Position numbers and translations under genes: made by a program | The notes under the pieces: model-generated | The model's database searches: none | Told to the model about the DNA's origin: nothing | The model's input: the letters and a program-made list of their open reading frames with translations, nothing else | From: Perognathus longimembris pacificus | Lineage: Eukaryota > Chordata > Mammalia > Rodentia > Heteromyidae | NCBI RefSeq assembly: GCF_023159225.1 | Contig: NC_063162.1 | Location: 93,018,880 to 93,082,879 of the forward strand | DNA: 64,000 nt | Direction of reading: 5' to 3' | Shown: positions 30,608-41,649 of the stretch, one piece after another | Numbering within the stretch: the stretch's first letter is position 1 | How the letters are laid out: each line of letters begins with the position of its first letter

Positions 30608-30765
30608 TCCTCTCCACTTCTTTTTGCTCAAGGTTAGCACTCTACCACTTGAGCCATAGCACCATTTCTGGTCTTTTCTGTTCATGTGTTACTGAGGAAT
30701 TGAACCCACGGCTTCATACATGCTAGGCAAGCACTGTACCACTAAGCCACGTTCCCAGCGCATAG
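30608..30765 (-). mobile_element. IDL-Geo SINE, older copy
   Basis: Reversed, missing the far 3' part: TTTTTGCTCAAGGTTAGCAC, CATGTGTTACTGAGGAATTG, ACCACTAAGCCACGTTCCCA. Confidence 0.8.
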
Positions 30766-31144
30766 TTGCCCTTCTTTAACAAGATTATTCCTGATTTCTC
30801 CTAGAATAGTACAGGCAAGCTGCAGAACCCTGTAGATTGTATCTGGACCGAGTTTTTAACCTTTATCATAAAACTACATGCATAGCTGTAATGCTTTGCT
30901 GAGCTGTATGAGTCATTATGTTGAATTACTACAACCTCTGAGGAGGTCGTATACATTTGCAGCCAGTTGGTCAAAAGAACAGGGACCTAGGATCTTACAT
31001 GTGCCTCTGATATCAGAAATTTGGGGCCAAGTGTTGGGGGAACTGTGCTTTTGAATTTATTAGGAGATGATCCTAATTTTCCATACGTAGGATTGGAATT
31101 TTATTAAAGTGTACCAATTGGTGTCAGAATAAGCCTTAATGTAC

Positions 31145-31640
31145 AAATCTGTGGACGTATGTTTTTATTCTCTTGGAAAAGTTCCTAGGGGTGGGATAGC
31201 TGAATTATATGACAGTCATCAATTTAATTTTATGAGGAACTGTTTTCTAAAGTAGTTGTAGGATCTTGTGTTCTCATCAGGGACTTATGAGTTTCGATTG
31301 CTTTACAAGCATGCTAGCCCTTGTTCTTTCAGTTATTGAGAAAGGCTGTTAAACTTTCTAACTGTAGTTAGGATTCTGTCTGTTTCCATTTAGTTAGGTT
31401 TTACATCATGGTTTTGAAGCTCTGTTCTTAAGCATATAATTAAGATTCTTTTATGTGAATAGTATGCATTCACCTATTATTGCCTAATGTTCTTCTTATC
31501 CTAGGTATAATATTCTTTGTCCAGATGTCTGCTTTGTCTGGTGGTATTAGTAAGTATAATCTAACTTTCTTTTGATTAGTGTTTCAATGATATGTCATGT
31601 TCATTCTTTTAAGTAATCTATATCTTTATACTGTAGTGGA
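31145..31640 (-). mobile_element. Old LINE-1 (L1M-type) ORF2 fragment
   Basis: Reversed: GTTCCTAGGGGTGGGATAGC, TAATTTTATGAGGAACTGTT, TTCTAAAGTAGTTGTAGG, TTCTCATCAGGGACTTATGA correspond to the familiar end of old mammalian ORF2. Confidence 0.6.
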
Positions 31641-31734
31641 AAGACAGGGAAACTTATCTAATAAATGACCACAAAGCTGATACTTTAGGATATGTGGATC
31701 ATGTGGTTTATATTACATATTCCTTTAAAAAAAT

Positions 31735-31972
31735 ATTGTTCTGTAATTATAGCTACTCAGGAAGATGAAATCTGAGGATTGTGGTTTAAAGCCAGCCCTG
31801 GCAGGATAGTCCCTGTAAGACTCTTATGTCCAATAAACTGTTCAAGAAAAACCCAAAAAACAAAAACAGAAGTGGTGCTGTGGCTCAAGTGGCCAAGTGC
31901 TAGCCTTGCACAAAGAGGCTCAGGGATAGCACCTAGGCCCTGAGTTCAAGTCCCAGGACGGGAAGTACGGGG
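31735..31972 (+). mobile_element. B1-Geo SINE
   Basis: Forward: TGTAATTATAGCTACTCAGG, AAATCTGAGGATTGTGGTTT, GTGGTGCTGTGGCTCAAGTG, TAGGCCCTGAGTTCAAGTCC; the start is truncated. Confidence 0.8.
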
Positions 31973-31977
31973 AGACA

Positions 31978-31978
<1 letters not shown>

Positions 31979-32023
<45 letters not shown>

Positions 32024-32042
32024 ACATACATACACACACACA
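31979..32042. repeat. (CA)n microsatellite
   Basis: About 30 CA units with TA interruptions, the tail of the preceding SINE. Confidence 0.95.
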
Positions 32043-32094
32043 GGTTTTATAAAGGTGATAAACTTATAATAGTTTAACAGATAGTGCCATTTTT

Positions 32095-32345
32095 TTGGTC
32101 TAGGGAAGTGAAAGGGAATATCAAAATCAAGAGACAAAAGATGAAAATCGACAAACGACTCCAAAAGCAATACTTGCAAAACCATTTGGTGTAAAACAAC
32201 TGAACAACTCATGGGGAGAAAAGGAAAGGGGGAGGGGGGAATGAGGGAGGAGGTAACAAACAGTACAAGAAATGTACACAATTCCTAATGTATGAAACTG
32301 TAACCTTTCTGTACATCACTTTGACAATAAATAAGTATAAAAAAT
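32095..32345 (+). mobile_element. LINE-1 3' UTR fragment
   Basis: GGGAATATCAAAATCAAGAG, GCAATACTTGCAAAACCATT, GGGGGAGGGGGGAATGAGGG, CACTTTGACAATAAATAAG. The G-rich tract matches the one at 4.67 kb, so both are the same subfamily. Confidence 0.85.
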
Positions 32346-32346
32346 A

Positions 32347-32371
32347 AACACACACACACACACACACACAA
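32347..32371. repeat. (AC)n microsatellite
   Basis: About twelve AC units grown from the LINE-1 tail. Confidence 0.9.
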
Positions 32372-32429
32372 AGTATGGTGTAGGCTAAATTTGGTTCATG
32401 GGCTGTGGAGTGTCACCTTGAATTTTAAC

Positions 32430-33220
32430 ATATTTCCTGTGCCAAGGTATAACTGATTGTAATTGTTTTGGTAATTAAACCATTTGTATTTATTGATATG
32501 GCTGAATTCAAATTTATCATCTTGCTGTTTTCTGTTTGCCCAATTTGTTACTTACTTTATCCTCTTCTTTTAGATTGAGTACTTTTGACAATTACATTTT
32601 ATCTTTGCTAGTGAGTTATTAGCTTTTCCTCCTTTAAGACACAAGTTGGTTGTAGGTTGAGCATATATCTGAGTGCCTGCCTTAGAAGTCCAAATTCTTG
32701 GATTTCATCTCTAGCGCCACAATACATACAAACACAAAAGCAAACAATTGGTGACTCTAAAATTTAATATGTGTGTTTTCTTACTTACAGATTCCTTAAA
32801 ATAATAATATTCTGTACTAAATATAGCATAAAATCTTTGAATAGTCTGTTTCCATTTCCTTCAACCTGTTGTTACTTTGAGATTGGCATTATACTTTTAC
32901 ATGTATTATGAATCCTATAGTAAACTGTTAAACATGTTATAGTCACATATTCCTTAAAGTGATTAAAAATAAGAAAAAGTAGATTTATGTTGATAGTAAT
33001 TTTTCTTTTTTTACCAGTTGAGTGTTTTTCCTTTCTTTGTGCAAATCTGAGTATCTACCTGGTAGTATACTCTTGCCAGAACACTTACATTTTTTGTGGC
33101 AAATGATTGCCATTGAATTCTGTTAATTTTATTGCCTGCAAAAGCCATTATTTTAGTTTCATTTTGAGCAGTACTAGTGATTTAATCATCATAATTGCAT
33201 TTATTATCATAATTATGTTA
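32430..33220 (-). mobile_element. Old LINE-1 (L1M-type) ORF2 relic
   Basis: Reversed: TATTTATTGATATGGCTGAA, ATTTATCATCTTGCTGTTTT, TGTTTGCCCAATTTGTTA are typical of the ORF2 middle in old LINE-1s. The right part (after 32800) is less certain. Confidence 0.45.
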
Positions 33221-33295
33221 CAATAAGCATTGTTAACTAGGTGATACTGATACTAACATACTGATACAGACTGTTAGTAGGAAAAACTGCAGAGG

Positions 33296-33848
33296 TGTCG
33301 GGATGGCTATATTTTTAAGACCTGGGACTGTGTGGCTATTAGTCACTCCTACTCTTCCCCCCCCCCCCCCCCAGGTCCGGAACCGGAAAGTGTCCAAACC
33401 AGCCCCGCCTCTCGTCTTGGAGCACATGTCTCATAATGGCGCTGGCCTGAGCCCAGGGAGCTGGTCGGGGAGGGGGGACTGTGATCTCTGCCTCTGCAGG
33501 AAGTTCTGTGACATCACCGTGATGGACAGTTCATCAGCCAATCGTTAATAACCAGTTACCTCCTCTTCCTGCCGCCATTACTGTTATATAAACCCCTCCC
33601 CTGAATAAAACTTAGGGAAGCTCCTGAAGCTTACTCAGAGATGTCCACACGTACCTGGCCTCCTTGGTGAGTATGGGGGGGGGGGGAGGGCATTCTCACG
33701 ACCACACCCCGTCCGGAGCTTACCCGTGGCCCTCGCTCCCGCATTACTTCCTACTGGCCATAGGCTTGCATGAGAGCAAAAGGGGACCACACGGAGGGGG
33801 AAAATAGGCCCGGGATCTACACGGACGGAGGTATAAAGTTAGCCCGGA
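33296..33848 (+). mobile_element. Solo LTR, class-II endogenous retrovirus (ERVK-like)
   Basis: A 553-bp GC-rich LTR in an AT-rich setting. It starts TGTCGGGATGGC and carries a C17 tract (33357-33373), a TATA box TATATAAA (33585-33592), AATAAA (33604-33609) and a G12 tract (33676-33687). CAGAGG lies on both sides (33290-33295 and 33849-33854). The 6-bp duplication suits ERVK-type elements. The terminal CA is reduced to A. No retroviral coding sequence, primer-binding site or second LTR in the same orientation is present, so it is a solo LTR. Confidence 0.85.
33585..33592 (+). promoter_or_regulatory. TATA box of the + strand LTR
   Basis: TATATAAA in the LTR, 12 bases before AATAAA. The same layout, with a weaker TATA-like element, is in the opposite LTR at 38.0 kb. 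Activity is unknown. Confidence 0.5.
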
Positions 33849-34194
33849 CAGAGGTAGGAGGTAAAGAAGAGTTACTTGGGTATACAGAATTCCATACATT
33901 ATCTCTCAATTACTCTGCCAGTCAAAAAGTGTACTGTTAATGATTTTTTAAAATGTTGCCATGCAGTGAAGTGGCAATATTTTTAAAAAATCACAAATGA
34001 AATTCAATGTAATTATTTTCTTTCTTGCATCCCCTGTCTCCCTTCCCTTCTTCCCCCTGTTGCTAGCAGTCTTCAACATTGTTCTATCTTTGGTAGCTTT
34101 TTGTATGGCATGCGTGGTTGCAAGCCCGTGCTTTATGTGCTTGATGTTTGTGTCTTCATCAGGGTTGAGTTTCTTTCACTTGCAATGTTGTTTT

Positions 34195-34243
34195 ATGTGT
34201 GTGTATGTGTATATGTGTGTCCATGTCTTTGTGTGCATGCACA
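34195..34243. repeat. TG-rich simple sequence
   Basis: TGTGTGTATGTGTATATGTG then GTGTGCATGCACACACAAGC, beside a reversed SINE. Confidence 0.75.
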
Positions 34244-34249
34244 CACAAG

Positions 34250-34470
34250 CATATCTGGGGCTTGAACTCAGGGCTTCATGCTCTTTCTTAGCTTTTTCAC
34301 TTGAGGCTGACATTGTACCACTAGCTCAACACCTTCATGTCAGGCATTTTGTTGGTTAATTAGGAGATAAGAGTCTCAGGGCCTTGTTTTCCTGGCCATC
34401 CTTAATCTGCCATCCTTAAATTTCAGCCTCCTGAGTAGCTAGGATTATAGGAGTTAGCTGGCACCAAACC
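34250..34470 (-). mobile_element. B1-Geo SINE
   Basis: Reversed: TGGGGCTTGAACTCAGGGCT, ATTAGGAGATAAGAGTCTCA, CAGCCTCCTGAGTAGCTAGG; Geo half diverged. Confidence 0.75.
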
Positions 34471-34489
34471 TACATTGTTTTTAGAATGG

Positions 34490-35845
34490 AATTAACTATA
34501 TGTTTCTTTTTCTTGCTCTCTTCTAGGATTTAATTATATGTATGATAGTTCTATTCCTGGTATCCTAGTCTTTTTACCTGTATGTTCATCTCCAAAGAGA
34601 TTTTGATTGATTCATCCAGTCAACATCCAATTCAAAGCACTCCTCTTGAGTGGACATTTCAGAATTGATCTGCTCAGAAGTTGTCTTTAGGTCCAGAGCC
34701 ATTCACCATAGTGATAGTAATTATGGTATAGAATATGGACACTTAACAATGATAATTTCACCAAGATGTCACAGACGAGGTCATCTCTGATGGAGAGATG
34801 TCATAGGCCTCCAGTACAGCTTACAAGGGAGGCCAGTAGAAAAACCAAAAAACATCCTCTGACCAAGGGATATCAAAGTCATCTCCAAAGTCATGTCTTA
34901 AAAACACAGAAATACTATACAGAGCTTGGCTCCACATGTTAGTTCATGGGATATACTTTCATTTCATCTAGAATATATTTGACAAAGGTAACTTTAAGTG
35001 ACACCTACAGTCATGTGATTAACAATATACTGAGAATTAAACCATCCCACTCAAACTACACCTGTCAGCAGTTGGCACAGGGAAAATAGCATTTAAGGAA
35101 TTTGTTAATTAATCCTCTCTGTTGAGGGGTAATTGTGGGGAAAATAATCCTTTCTTAGTACCCTGCCTCTTCCTAACTACTACTATTTGTAACTGACTAA
35201 AGCTATTTCACAAAGTGAAGCCGCATGGAGTGTGGGAAGCAGAAGAGGGCATTGGGATGAGGACCCCCTAAAAAAGTACTACTGTATTACACTGGCACTA
35301 GTTACTGACTAGTCATTTCTAGGCAGTGGCTAATCTGAGCCTCAGTTGTGCCCATTGTAAAACTAGAACTGTAATGCTTTGGGGATATATCTGATTCACA
35401 TACAGAGAAATTAATTCTAACCACCCTTAGAAGAGAATATGTCCAAAGGGAAGTGAGAGTGTGTTGGAAAGAGAAACTTGGTCAGCAACATGACTTCAGT
35501 GGTGACAAAGCAATAATAATACAGAGAGCAGTGTATAGGAGAGGGGCTTATCCAAGCTCTTTGCCAAATCCTGGGTCACAGCATCATTATTCGGGATCTA
35601 CAATACCAAGAGTGTAACACAGGGATGGAGCTAGCATAAATTTTTCTGGCTCCAGCAGAATACCCTGTTGTTCTGCTGCTGGTATCAGGTACCAGGTACA
35701 TGATAGACAAAGTACCTATTGGGTAGCTGTGAACAGCTGCAAAACACAGCCTGATGGGCCTGCTTCCCTCTATGTCTCTGCACTTTGGCTCTTCTTGCTG
35801 TGTATGTTCCTTTAGGAATCAACCTCTTATTAGCCTAAGTCATCT
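34490..35845. other. Intergenic, nothing recognised
   Basis: No gene, RNA or clear repeat. Open frames are short and look random. Confidence 0.45.
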
Positions 35846-35851
35846 GTGTGG

Positions 35852-36037
35852 TTTTTTTTTTGCCAGTCCTAGGGCCTGCTCACTGTCCCTGGATTCTTTT
35901 TTGCTCAAGGCTAGCACTCTACCGCTTGAGCTACACTGCCACTTCCAGCTTTAGCTGTGTATGTGGTGCCTAGGAATCGAACCCAGGGCTTCATGTGTGC
36001 TAGGCGAGGACTCTACCACTAAGCCACATTTCCAGAC
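35852..36037 (-). mobile_element. IDL-Geo SINE, older copy
   Basis: Reversed: GCCAGTCCTAGGGCCTGCTC, TTGCTCAAGGCTAGCACTCT, GTATGTGGTGCCTAGGAATC, CTACCACTAAGCCACATTTC. Confidence 0.85.
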
Positions 36038-36189
36038 CAGTCACCTTGTCTTTTTATGTGAGACTTCTAACCTGCTTGGAATTCATCTCTCTAAAAGATG
36101 TATATATGTTCTTTTTCAGGATATTTCTATTTTCTCAATATTATATATCTTGCAAATTACTTTGACGGTTGTCTTATGCAAATAAGTGG

Positions 36190-36680
36190 TTGTACAAGAG
36201 GTTTCAATTCAGCCATATGAGTTTATGAGTACAGTGCATCATGATTAATATCACCACTTCCATTACTCACCCCATCTGCCACAGCTCTACCTATCCCATC
36301 AAGTTACCTATTTCCAGTTTGACATATGTACACAACATGGCTGTTCACTCACCCTTCCTCTCTCCATTTGTCTGCACCCCCTTTCCTCTGGCAAAACATA
36401 TTTACACTTCCAGGTATGCATTTTGTTAAACAGTAAGTTGTTTGAAGGAGTTAACTCCATTGGCATCCTCCCCTGTACATACCATACTTTATTCAATTTG
36501 TGTATATATATCCATGTGACCCTGTATTTTTCATATGTTTATAAATTAGATCTAACTTCCATATATGAGAGAAAACATGTACCCTTTGTCTCTTTGAGCT
36601 TGATTTACTTTTTAGGTCTATCCCTGTCCCTTCAAATAACACAATATTCTCCCTTACATATGATACACACCACACATGCT
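36190..36680 (-). mobile_element. Older LINE-1 3' end
   Basis: Reversed: GTTGTACAAGAGGTTTCAAT, TTCAGCCATATGAGTTTATG, CATCTCTCCATTTGTC-like CCTCTCTCCATTTGTCTGCA, TCTAACTTCCATATATGAGA, TTTGTCTCTTTGAGCTTGAT. Similar blocks occur at 8.3 and 12.7 kb. Confidence 0.6.
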
Positions 36681-36791
36681 TATGCACACACAAACACTTT
36701 TCTCTTCGTCCATTCTTCCATTGTCTGCTTGTTGTACTTAGAAGCACATCTAATCTTGGTGCAGTGGGAGCTAGTCTTAAGAAAGTTAGTT

Positions 36792-37003
36792 GGGGCTGGG
36801 GATATGGCCTAGTGGCAAGAGTGCTTGCCTCGTATACATGAGGCCCTGGGTTCAATTCCCCAGCACCACGTATACAGAAAATGGCCAGAAGTGGCGCTGT
36901 GGCTCAAGTGGCAGAGTGCTAGCCTTGAGAAAAAAAAAGAAGCCAGGGACAGAGCTCAGGCCCTGAGTCCAAGCCCCAGGACTGGCAAAAAAAAAAAAAA
37001 AGA
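36792..37003 (+). mobile_element. IDL-Geo SINE with target duplication
   Basis: Forward and nearly intact: GGGGCTGGGGATATGGCCTA to GGACTGGC plus a long A tail. Flanks AAGAAAGTTAGTTG (36779-36792) and AAGAAAGTGCAGTTG (37004-37018) are near-identical. Confidence 0.92.
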
Positions 37004-37119
37004 AAGAAAGTGCAGTTGATTCCTTTTCATTCAGTTGATGTGCAGTCAATGGAGACAAACTTACTAGAACTTAGTTTGCAACTTGTAAAACGCTTACTAA
37101 GTACTTTAACATTGTATCT

Positions 37120-37620
37120 TTCTTCTTTGCATTTTTTTCTTAGCATCAGTTTATTGTACAAGAGGATTTCATTTTGACAAGTCCATAACATACGTGCATG
37201 TGCCTTGATCATGAGGAACAATGTCTCCAATACTTGTCCTATCGCTCCTTCTCCCTCCTAAATTACTCAACAAATGTCATTCTTATTTTCACACATGTAC
37301 ATAAAGAATTTTGACCGTATTCATCTTCCTTTACCCTCTACATTCACCTGCCCTTTCCCACTGGTAGTATACCCAATCCAAACAAGACCTGTTTTACATT
37401 CTTGTCGTTTTGGTTCAGTCTGTGCTGATTGTTCAAAGGGCTTCACCGAGATGAGGTATTTTACACTTGCATATACAGTATTTTAGTCAGATTGACTCCC
37501 TCATTTGCTTTCACTTTCCTATCAACCCTACCCCTATGTTCAACAGCTTTCAATTACTTTTTTTTCCCTTCATTCACAGATACAGCAATTTTAGTATTGG
37601 TCACTTTTTAACTCTCTCTT
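37120..37620 (-). mobile_element. Old LINE-1-like 3' end
   Basis: Reversed look: AGTTTATTGTACAAGAGGAT, TTCATTTTGACAAGTCCATA, then pyrimidine-rich TCCTATCGCTCCTTCTCCCT and CACCTGCCCTTTCCCACTGG. Resembles 36.2 kb at its start. Confidence 0.45.
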
Positions 37621-37794
37621 TGCATTGTATCTTCTAACTAGTTCAGAATGACTCTAAAGAGTTTGAATGAGAAGGATACTCTTTATTGATGATTAAAGCC
37701 ATGTTTTACCCCCAACAATAATCTAGTTAATATATATTTTTACAAGGGCTTTATCTCATGCCATTCTTAGAACAATCACTATGAGGTGAGCATT

Positions 37795-38327
37795 TGCCAG
37801 GCTAAGCTCTACCTCCTTCCATGTAGAGATCCTGGGCCTGTCTGCCCCTCCGTGTGGTCCCCTCTCGCCCTCAACACATATCCTCTGGTCAGTAGGAATT
37901 ACTGCCAGGGTGAGGTCCACGTGCAGCCTCAGTCAGCGTGTGGTTGCGAGAATGCCCTTCCCCCTCCCTATACCTGCCAAGGAAGACACGGGGCGCATGG
38001 GCTCTTGGAGAAGCTTCAAAGAGCTGTCTGTTTATTCAGGGGAGGGGCTAACAGTCTTATAGCAGTAATGACGCCCGAAGGAGAGGGACTGGCCATGTGC
38101 TAGCGATAGGCTAATGAGCATGTCCATCACAGTGATGGCATGGAACTTCCTGCAGAGGCCCGGCCTCATGGCTCCGCCTCCTGGGTCAGCCAGAGCCATC
38201 ATGACACACGTGCTCCCCGCCGAGAGGCGGGGGCTGGTTTGTCATCTCTTCTGGCAGAACCCAGAAGGAGGTGGGACGGGCCAGCAACCAGCCGCCCCAG
38301 GTCTTAAAGGAATGGCCATCCCCTACA
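37795..38327 (-). mobile_element. Solo LTR, same family as 33.3 kb, opposite strand
   Basis: A 533-bp LTR reading right to left, from TGTAGGGGATGGCC at 38327 down to GCCTGGCA at 37795. AGCATT flanks it on both sides (37789-37794, 38328-38333), a perfect 6-bp target duplication. Shared with the other LTR: TTTAAGACCTGGG near the start, CCCCTCCCCTGAATAAA in the middle, GGGGACCACACGGAGG near the end. It differs clearly in the U3 part (GC-rich GCCGAGAGGCGGGGGC). No internal retroviral sequence. Confidence 0.87.
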
Positions 38328-38710
38328 AGCATTCTTTAGTATTATCCCCAGTGTATAGCTTCAGAGACTTAATTTCAGGGGCAGCATATATAATGCATGT
38401 AAGGTCACTCAGGAGAGACGGGCACCACAATTTCAAGTTATTCTCAGCCACTCTGGAAAATGCCACTGGGTAGGAATCTAAGCTTCCAAGCAGAGACTAG
38501 ATTATGAGTTAACCAATGACAAATGGCAGGACAGTCAACCCCATGAATCATGAGATACAGGCATAAGCTAATGTACTTGAGTGGTTTTATGAGTTTAAGA
38601 GCCTTAAGAACCTACGTATATTGTGAAAGATATACAAACTGGCCGGGTGAGGGGCTGGGTAGGAATGGAGGGAGGAAGGGTGAGCAATGTAATCATATTC
38701 AATGTACATT

Positions 38711-38906
38711 TTTTTTCCCCATTCTTGGGTCTTGGACTCAGGGCCTGAGTATTGGCCCTGGCTTCTTTTTGCTCAAGGCTAGCACTCTACCACTTGAGCC
38801 ACAGCGCCACTTCCAGCTTTTTCTGTTTATGTGGTGCTGAGGAATCTAGCCCAGGGCTCCGTGCATGTGAGGCAAGCACTCTACCATTAAGCCACATTCC
38901 TAGCCC
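38711..38906 (-). mobile_element. IDL-Geo SINE with perfect target duplication
   Basis: Reversed: T tract, TTGGGTCTTGGACTCAGGGC, TTTATGTGGTGCTGAGGAAT, GCCACATTCCTAGCCC. TTCAATGTACATT at 38698-38710 and 38907-38919. Confidence 0.93.
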
Positions 38907-38924
38907 TTCAATGTACATTATGTA

Positions 38925-39110
38925 AAAAAAAAAAAAAAAATTTTTAAAGAACTATGTAACTCAAGGGTAGAGATGGGAGTGGGAAGTTGGGGAGAATGAA
39001 GGAAAGGGTAATATTGACCAAGAATCATTGTATATTGTATTCATAACCTGACTTAGGGAATTATAACCCCTTTGTGCAACTCCTAAATAGTAAAAATAAT
39101 TTTGAAAACT
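38925..39110 (+). repeat. Possible LINE 3' end
   Basis: A17 tract, GGGAGTGGGAAGTTGGGGAG, ATTGTATTCATAACCTGACT, AATTATAACCCCTTTGTGCA resemble the layout of a LINE 3' UTR. Family not named. Confidence 0.35.
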
Positions 39111-39671
39111 GACTTGACATAGTACATGTAAGATATTATTAACCTTCAAGAGTAGAATGTACCTGATGGTAATTAAAAGGACTCAGGAATAATAGAACAG
39201 CAAAGGAGGGGTGGGGTGAATATCACTCATTTAGATGATCTTCAAATCTTGCTTTGGATGTACATGTGAAGACTGCAATAAAATATAAGGTTAAATATTA
39301 ATTCAGGATACTGAGAGCGTACAGTGTCAGAAACTTGGGTGCCAGCTTCAAGAGACTACCCCTTGACATGGACTTCAAGAGTTTGCAGCTTACACATACA
39401 AATCTGACAGTTGGATCATATTAGTTACAGTGGTACTTTCTGAAGGTGTAAATAGCAGAATATAAACCAAGCAGGTGAGGAAGAAAAGGTTGAAAGGTAA
39501 AGGATAGCCAAGAAAACAAAACCAAATACATGTTTCCAAGAACTATTTGGAAGAATTGCAGGCAGTGATATGTACACCAGAATGAATGAATGAAGACAGA
39601 GATGCTGTTCCCAGTAGCTGCAAGCTGGGTGAGAAAAGTCCAGTGTGCAGTGTGATTGTGCAGGTGTTGTC

Positions 39672-39985
39672 TTTTTAAATTTTAATTTATTTATTGTCCA
39701 GGTGATGTACAGAGAGGTTACAGTTTCATACGTAAGATAGTGCATACATTTCTTATCTAACTTGTTACCTCCTTCATTTTCCCCTGCCTTCTTCCCTCTG
39801 TTTTCCTCACCCCCTTTAGTGGTATAGTTGGTTTACAGCATATAGTTTTGTAAGTATTGCTGTTTCATTGGTTTGTCTTTTATCCTTTGTCTCTCCATTT
39901 TGATTTTCCCCTTCCCTTCCATAGTTCCAATACACGTATATATAATATCCAAGGTACCAAAATCAGTTACAGTGATAATGTCTTT
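39672..39985 (-). mobile_element. LINE-1 3' UTR fragment
   Basis: Reversed: TTTATTGTCCAGGTGATGTAC, AGAGAGGTTACAGTTTCATA, GTATTGCTGTTTCATTGGTT, TCTCTCCATTTTGATTTTCC, TAGTTCCAATACACGTATAT. Confidence 0.8.
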
Positions 39986-39989
39986 AGAG

Positions 39990-41150
39990 CTGTTGTTCTT
40001 GTGGTCTCCTGAGGATCCATGTATTACCAGGACACCTGAAATATAACCTATTGTCCCAAGTGAGTCTATGCCCGTACAATGAGTGCTTGCAGCTTTATAA
40101 AAATCTTTATAATGAAAAGCTAAGGCTCAGTAACAGACAATTTTAACAAATTAGAAAATTACAATAAAGTAACAGTTGTTTCACACTGTTTAGTCCTTGA
40201 AGAGTTTGATTGTTGAAAGATCAAGATCTTTAGTTCAGCCTGTAGCCCTGGTCTACTTGCTTTTGAGATCACTAAGGAACTGAACTGAGCCACTACTCTC
40301 CGGGAAATCTTTTCAGCAACAGGTGTGACTTCTTTTGCTTTTCTGAACATCAAAAGAGCAAAGAAGCATGAAATGTGCCCTAATGCAGCTGAGTTGTTAA
40401 TCATACACTAGGAAATGAAACTGAGAAGGAGCTCTGCACAAATGCGCTTTGGCACCTGCTTTTGTCATCTTGCTTTGTTTCTCTTCCCACTACATTTTAC
40501 ACTTCCTAATTTAATTTGTATCTGGGCCTTGTCCTCCCAGCTGTCCAGTCCTAGAGAGAATACACACATTCCATCTGGGGTTGTTACAACTTAACATGGG
40601 GTAGGGATTAAGCCCAGAGCATTGCTTAAGCATATGCACGCTTTGAGGGCCAGCTTGTGTCACTGTGAGCTGGTAACTCAAGACTATATAGGTCTGATAA
40701 GGACTCTGTAAAGCTTAAGAGCTCTGAACGTTTAGCTTATTCTAACAAAGCTTTCTAGGGGACTTCAAAGGACACTGGGTATAAGAATGGCCAATGCAGG
40801 AGCTTTACAATAGGAAAAGTGACTTTGGTTGAAGTAGCCTGTGTGACATTTTCACCATACTTCTAAGTTAAGCTGCAGCCTGGTTGGAAAATTATGGGGG
40901 ATGTAGGCAGATACTAGAAGCTGGGAACATTGAAAAGTTTAGTTTGGGTCTTGTGCTTTTCCACAATGCCAGATAGATGAACAGCAATTAGCTAGAGATA
41001 TTCATTGACTTAAAATGGTGTTGTGTCCTAATAAATACGCCATACATTAAAGTTATGAATAATAGATGCATGTGATATGCCTGACTGATGGATGGCAACA
41101 CAATTCATGATAGTATATCACTTGCTTTCTCTCATACTCTAGCTGACTGT
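39990..41150. other. Intergenic, nothing recognised
   Basis: No gene, RNA or repeat that I can name. Confidence 0.45.
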
Positions 41151-41157
41151 GAGCTCT

Positions 41158-41640
41158 GGTTCGCTACTGCTGCCGCCGCCCTGCCACCACTGCCGCTGCT
41201 GCCACCACCCACTGTGTACACCTTTCACTAAAGATCCAAGTCAAAAGGATGGTTTTTCCTGACCGCCTTCTGGCTTTTGCACCATCATAAAGGCGAGCCA
41301 TCATATGTAAAAGATTACCCATACTTTCTGGATAAGGCCACAATTCTAATTCTTAGTGCTACTCTTTACCAAAGTCAGGTGCAACTTACCTTACAGTTTA
41401 ACAGGCAGAGTGGTGTGAATTTGAACATTTCATGTGTTGAATGGTGTGACATCCCATTGACAGGAGCAGTTTTTCTCTACCTCTTTTTTGCTGAAGCTAG
41501 CACAGAAAAAACACTGACCATTGCTTCTGTGACTGCTCCCAGACCACAAGAGAATGTTGTCAGTGACAGCAGTGGTACATGAAATGGGCCATGAATTTAT
41601 CTCCAGGGCTAAAATAATGCTCCAGTGCAAAAGCAAAAGT
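41158..41640 (+). pseudogene. Candidate processed pseudogene, parent not recognised
   Basis: A GC-rich CTGCCGCCGCC/CTGCCACCACTGCCGC block at 41168-41210 looks like a 5' UTR, which is out of place in this AT-rich region. It is followed by a possible start ATGGTTTTTCCTGACC near 41250 and by sequence of coding-like composition; the frame is soon closed, and another frame (41277-41582) stays open for 101 codons. I cannot name a parent gene. It could also be a chance GC-rich patch. Confidence 0.3.
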
Positions 41641-41649
41641 CTTGGCTAC

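Noticed and set aside
33303..33548. Open frame in the + strand LTR
   Set aside because: It lies in the U3 region of a solo LTR next to a poly-C tract; no retroviral protein is recognisable.
36493..36855. 120-codon minus frame with both-strand overlap
   Set aside because: It runs across an old LINE-1 end and an IDL-Geo SINE; chance.
38114..38473. 119-codon frame in a GC-rich patch
   Set aside because: It is mostly the reversed solo LTR at 37795-38327 and has no recognisable domain.
41277..41582. 101-codon frame as a functional gene
   Set aside because: No recognisable domain, and the start of the presumed original frame is closed by stops; at most a pseudogene.
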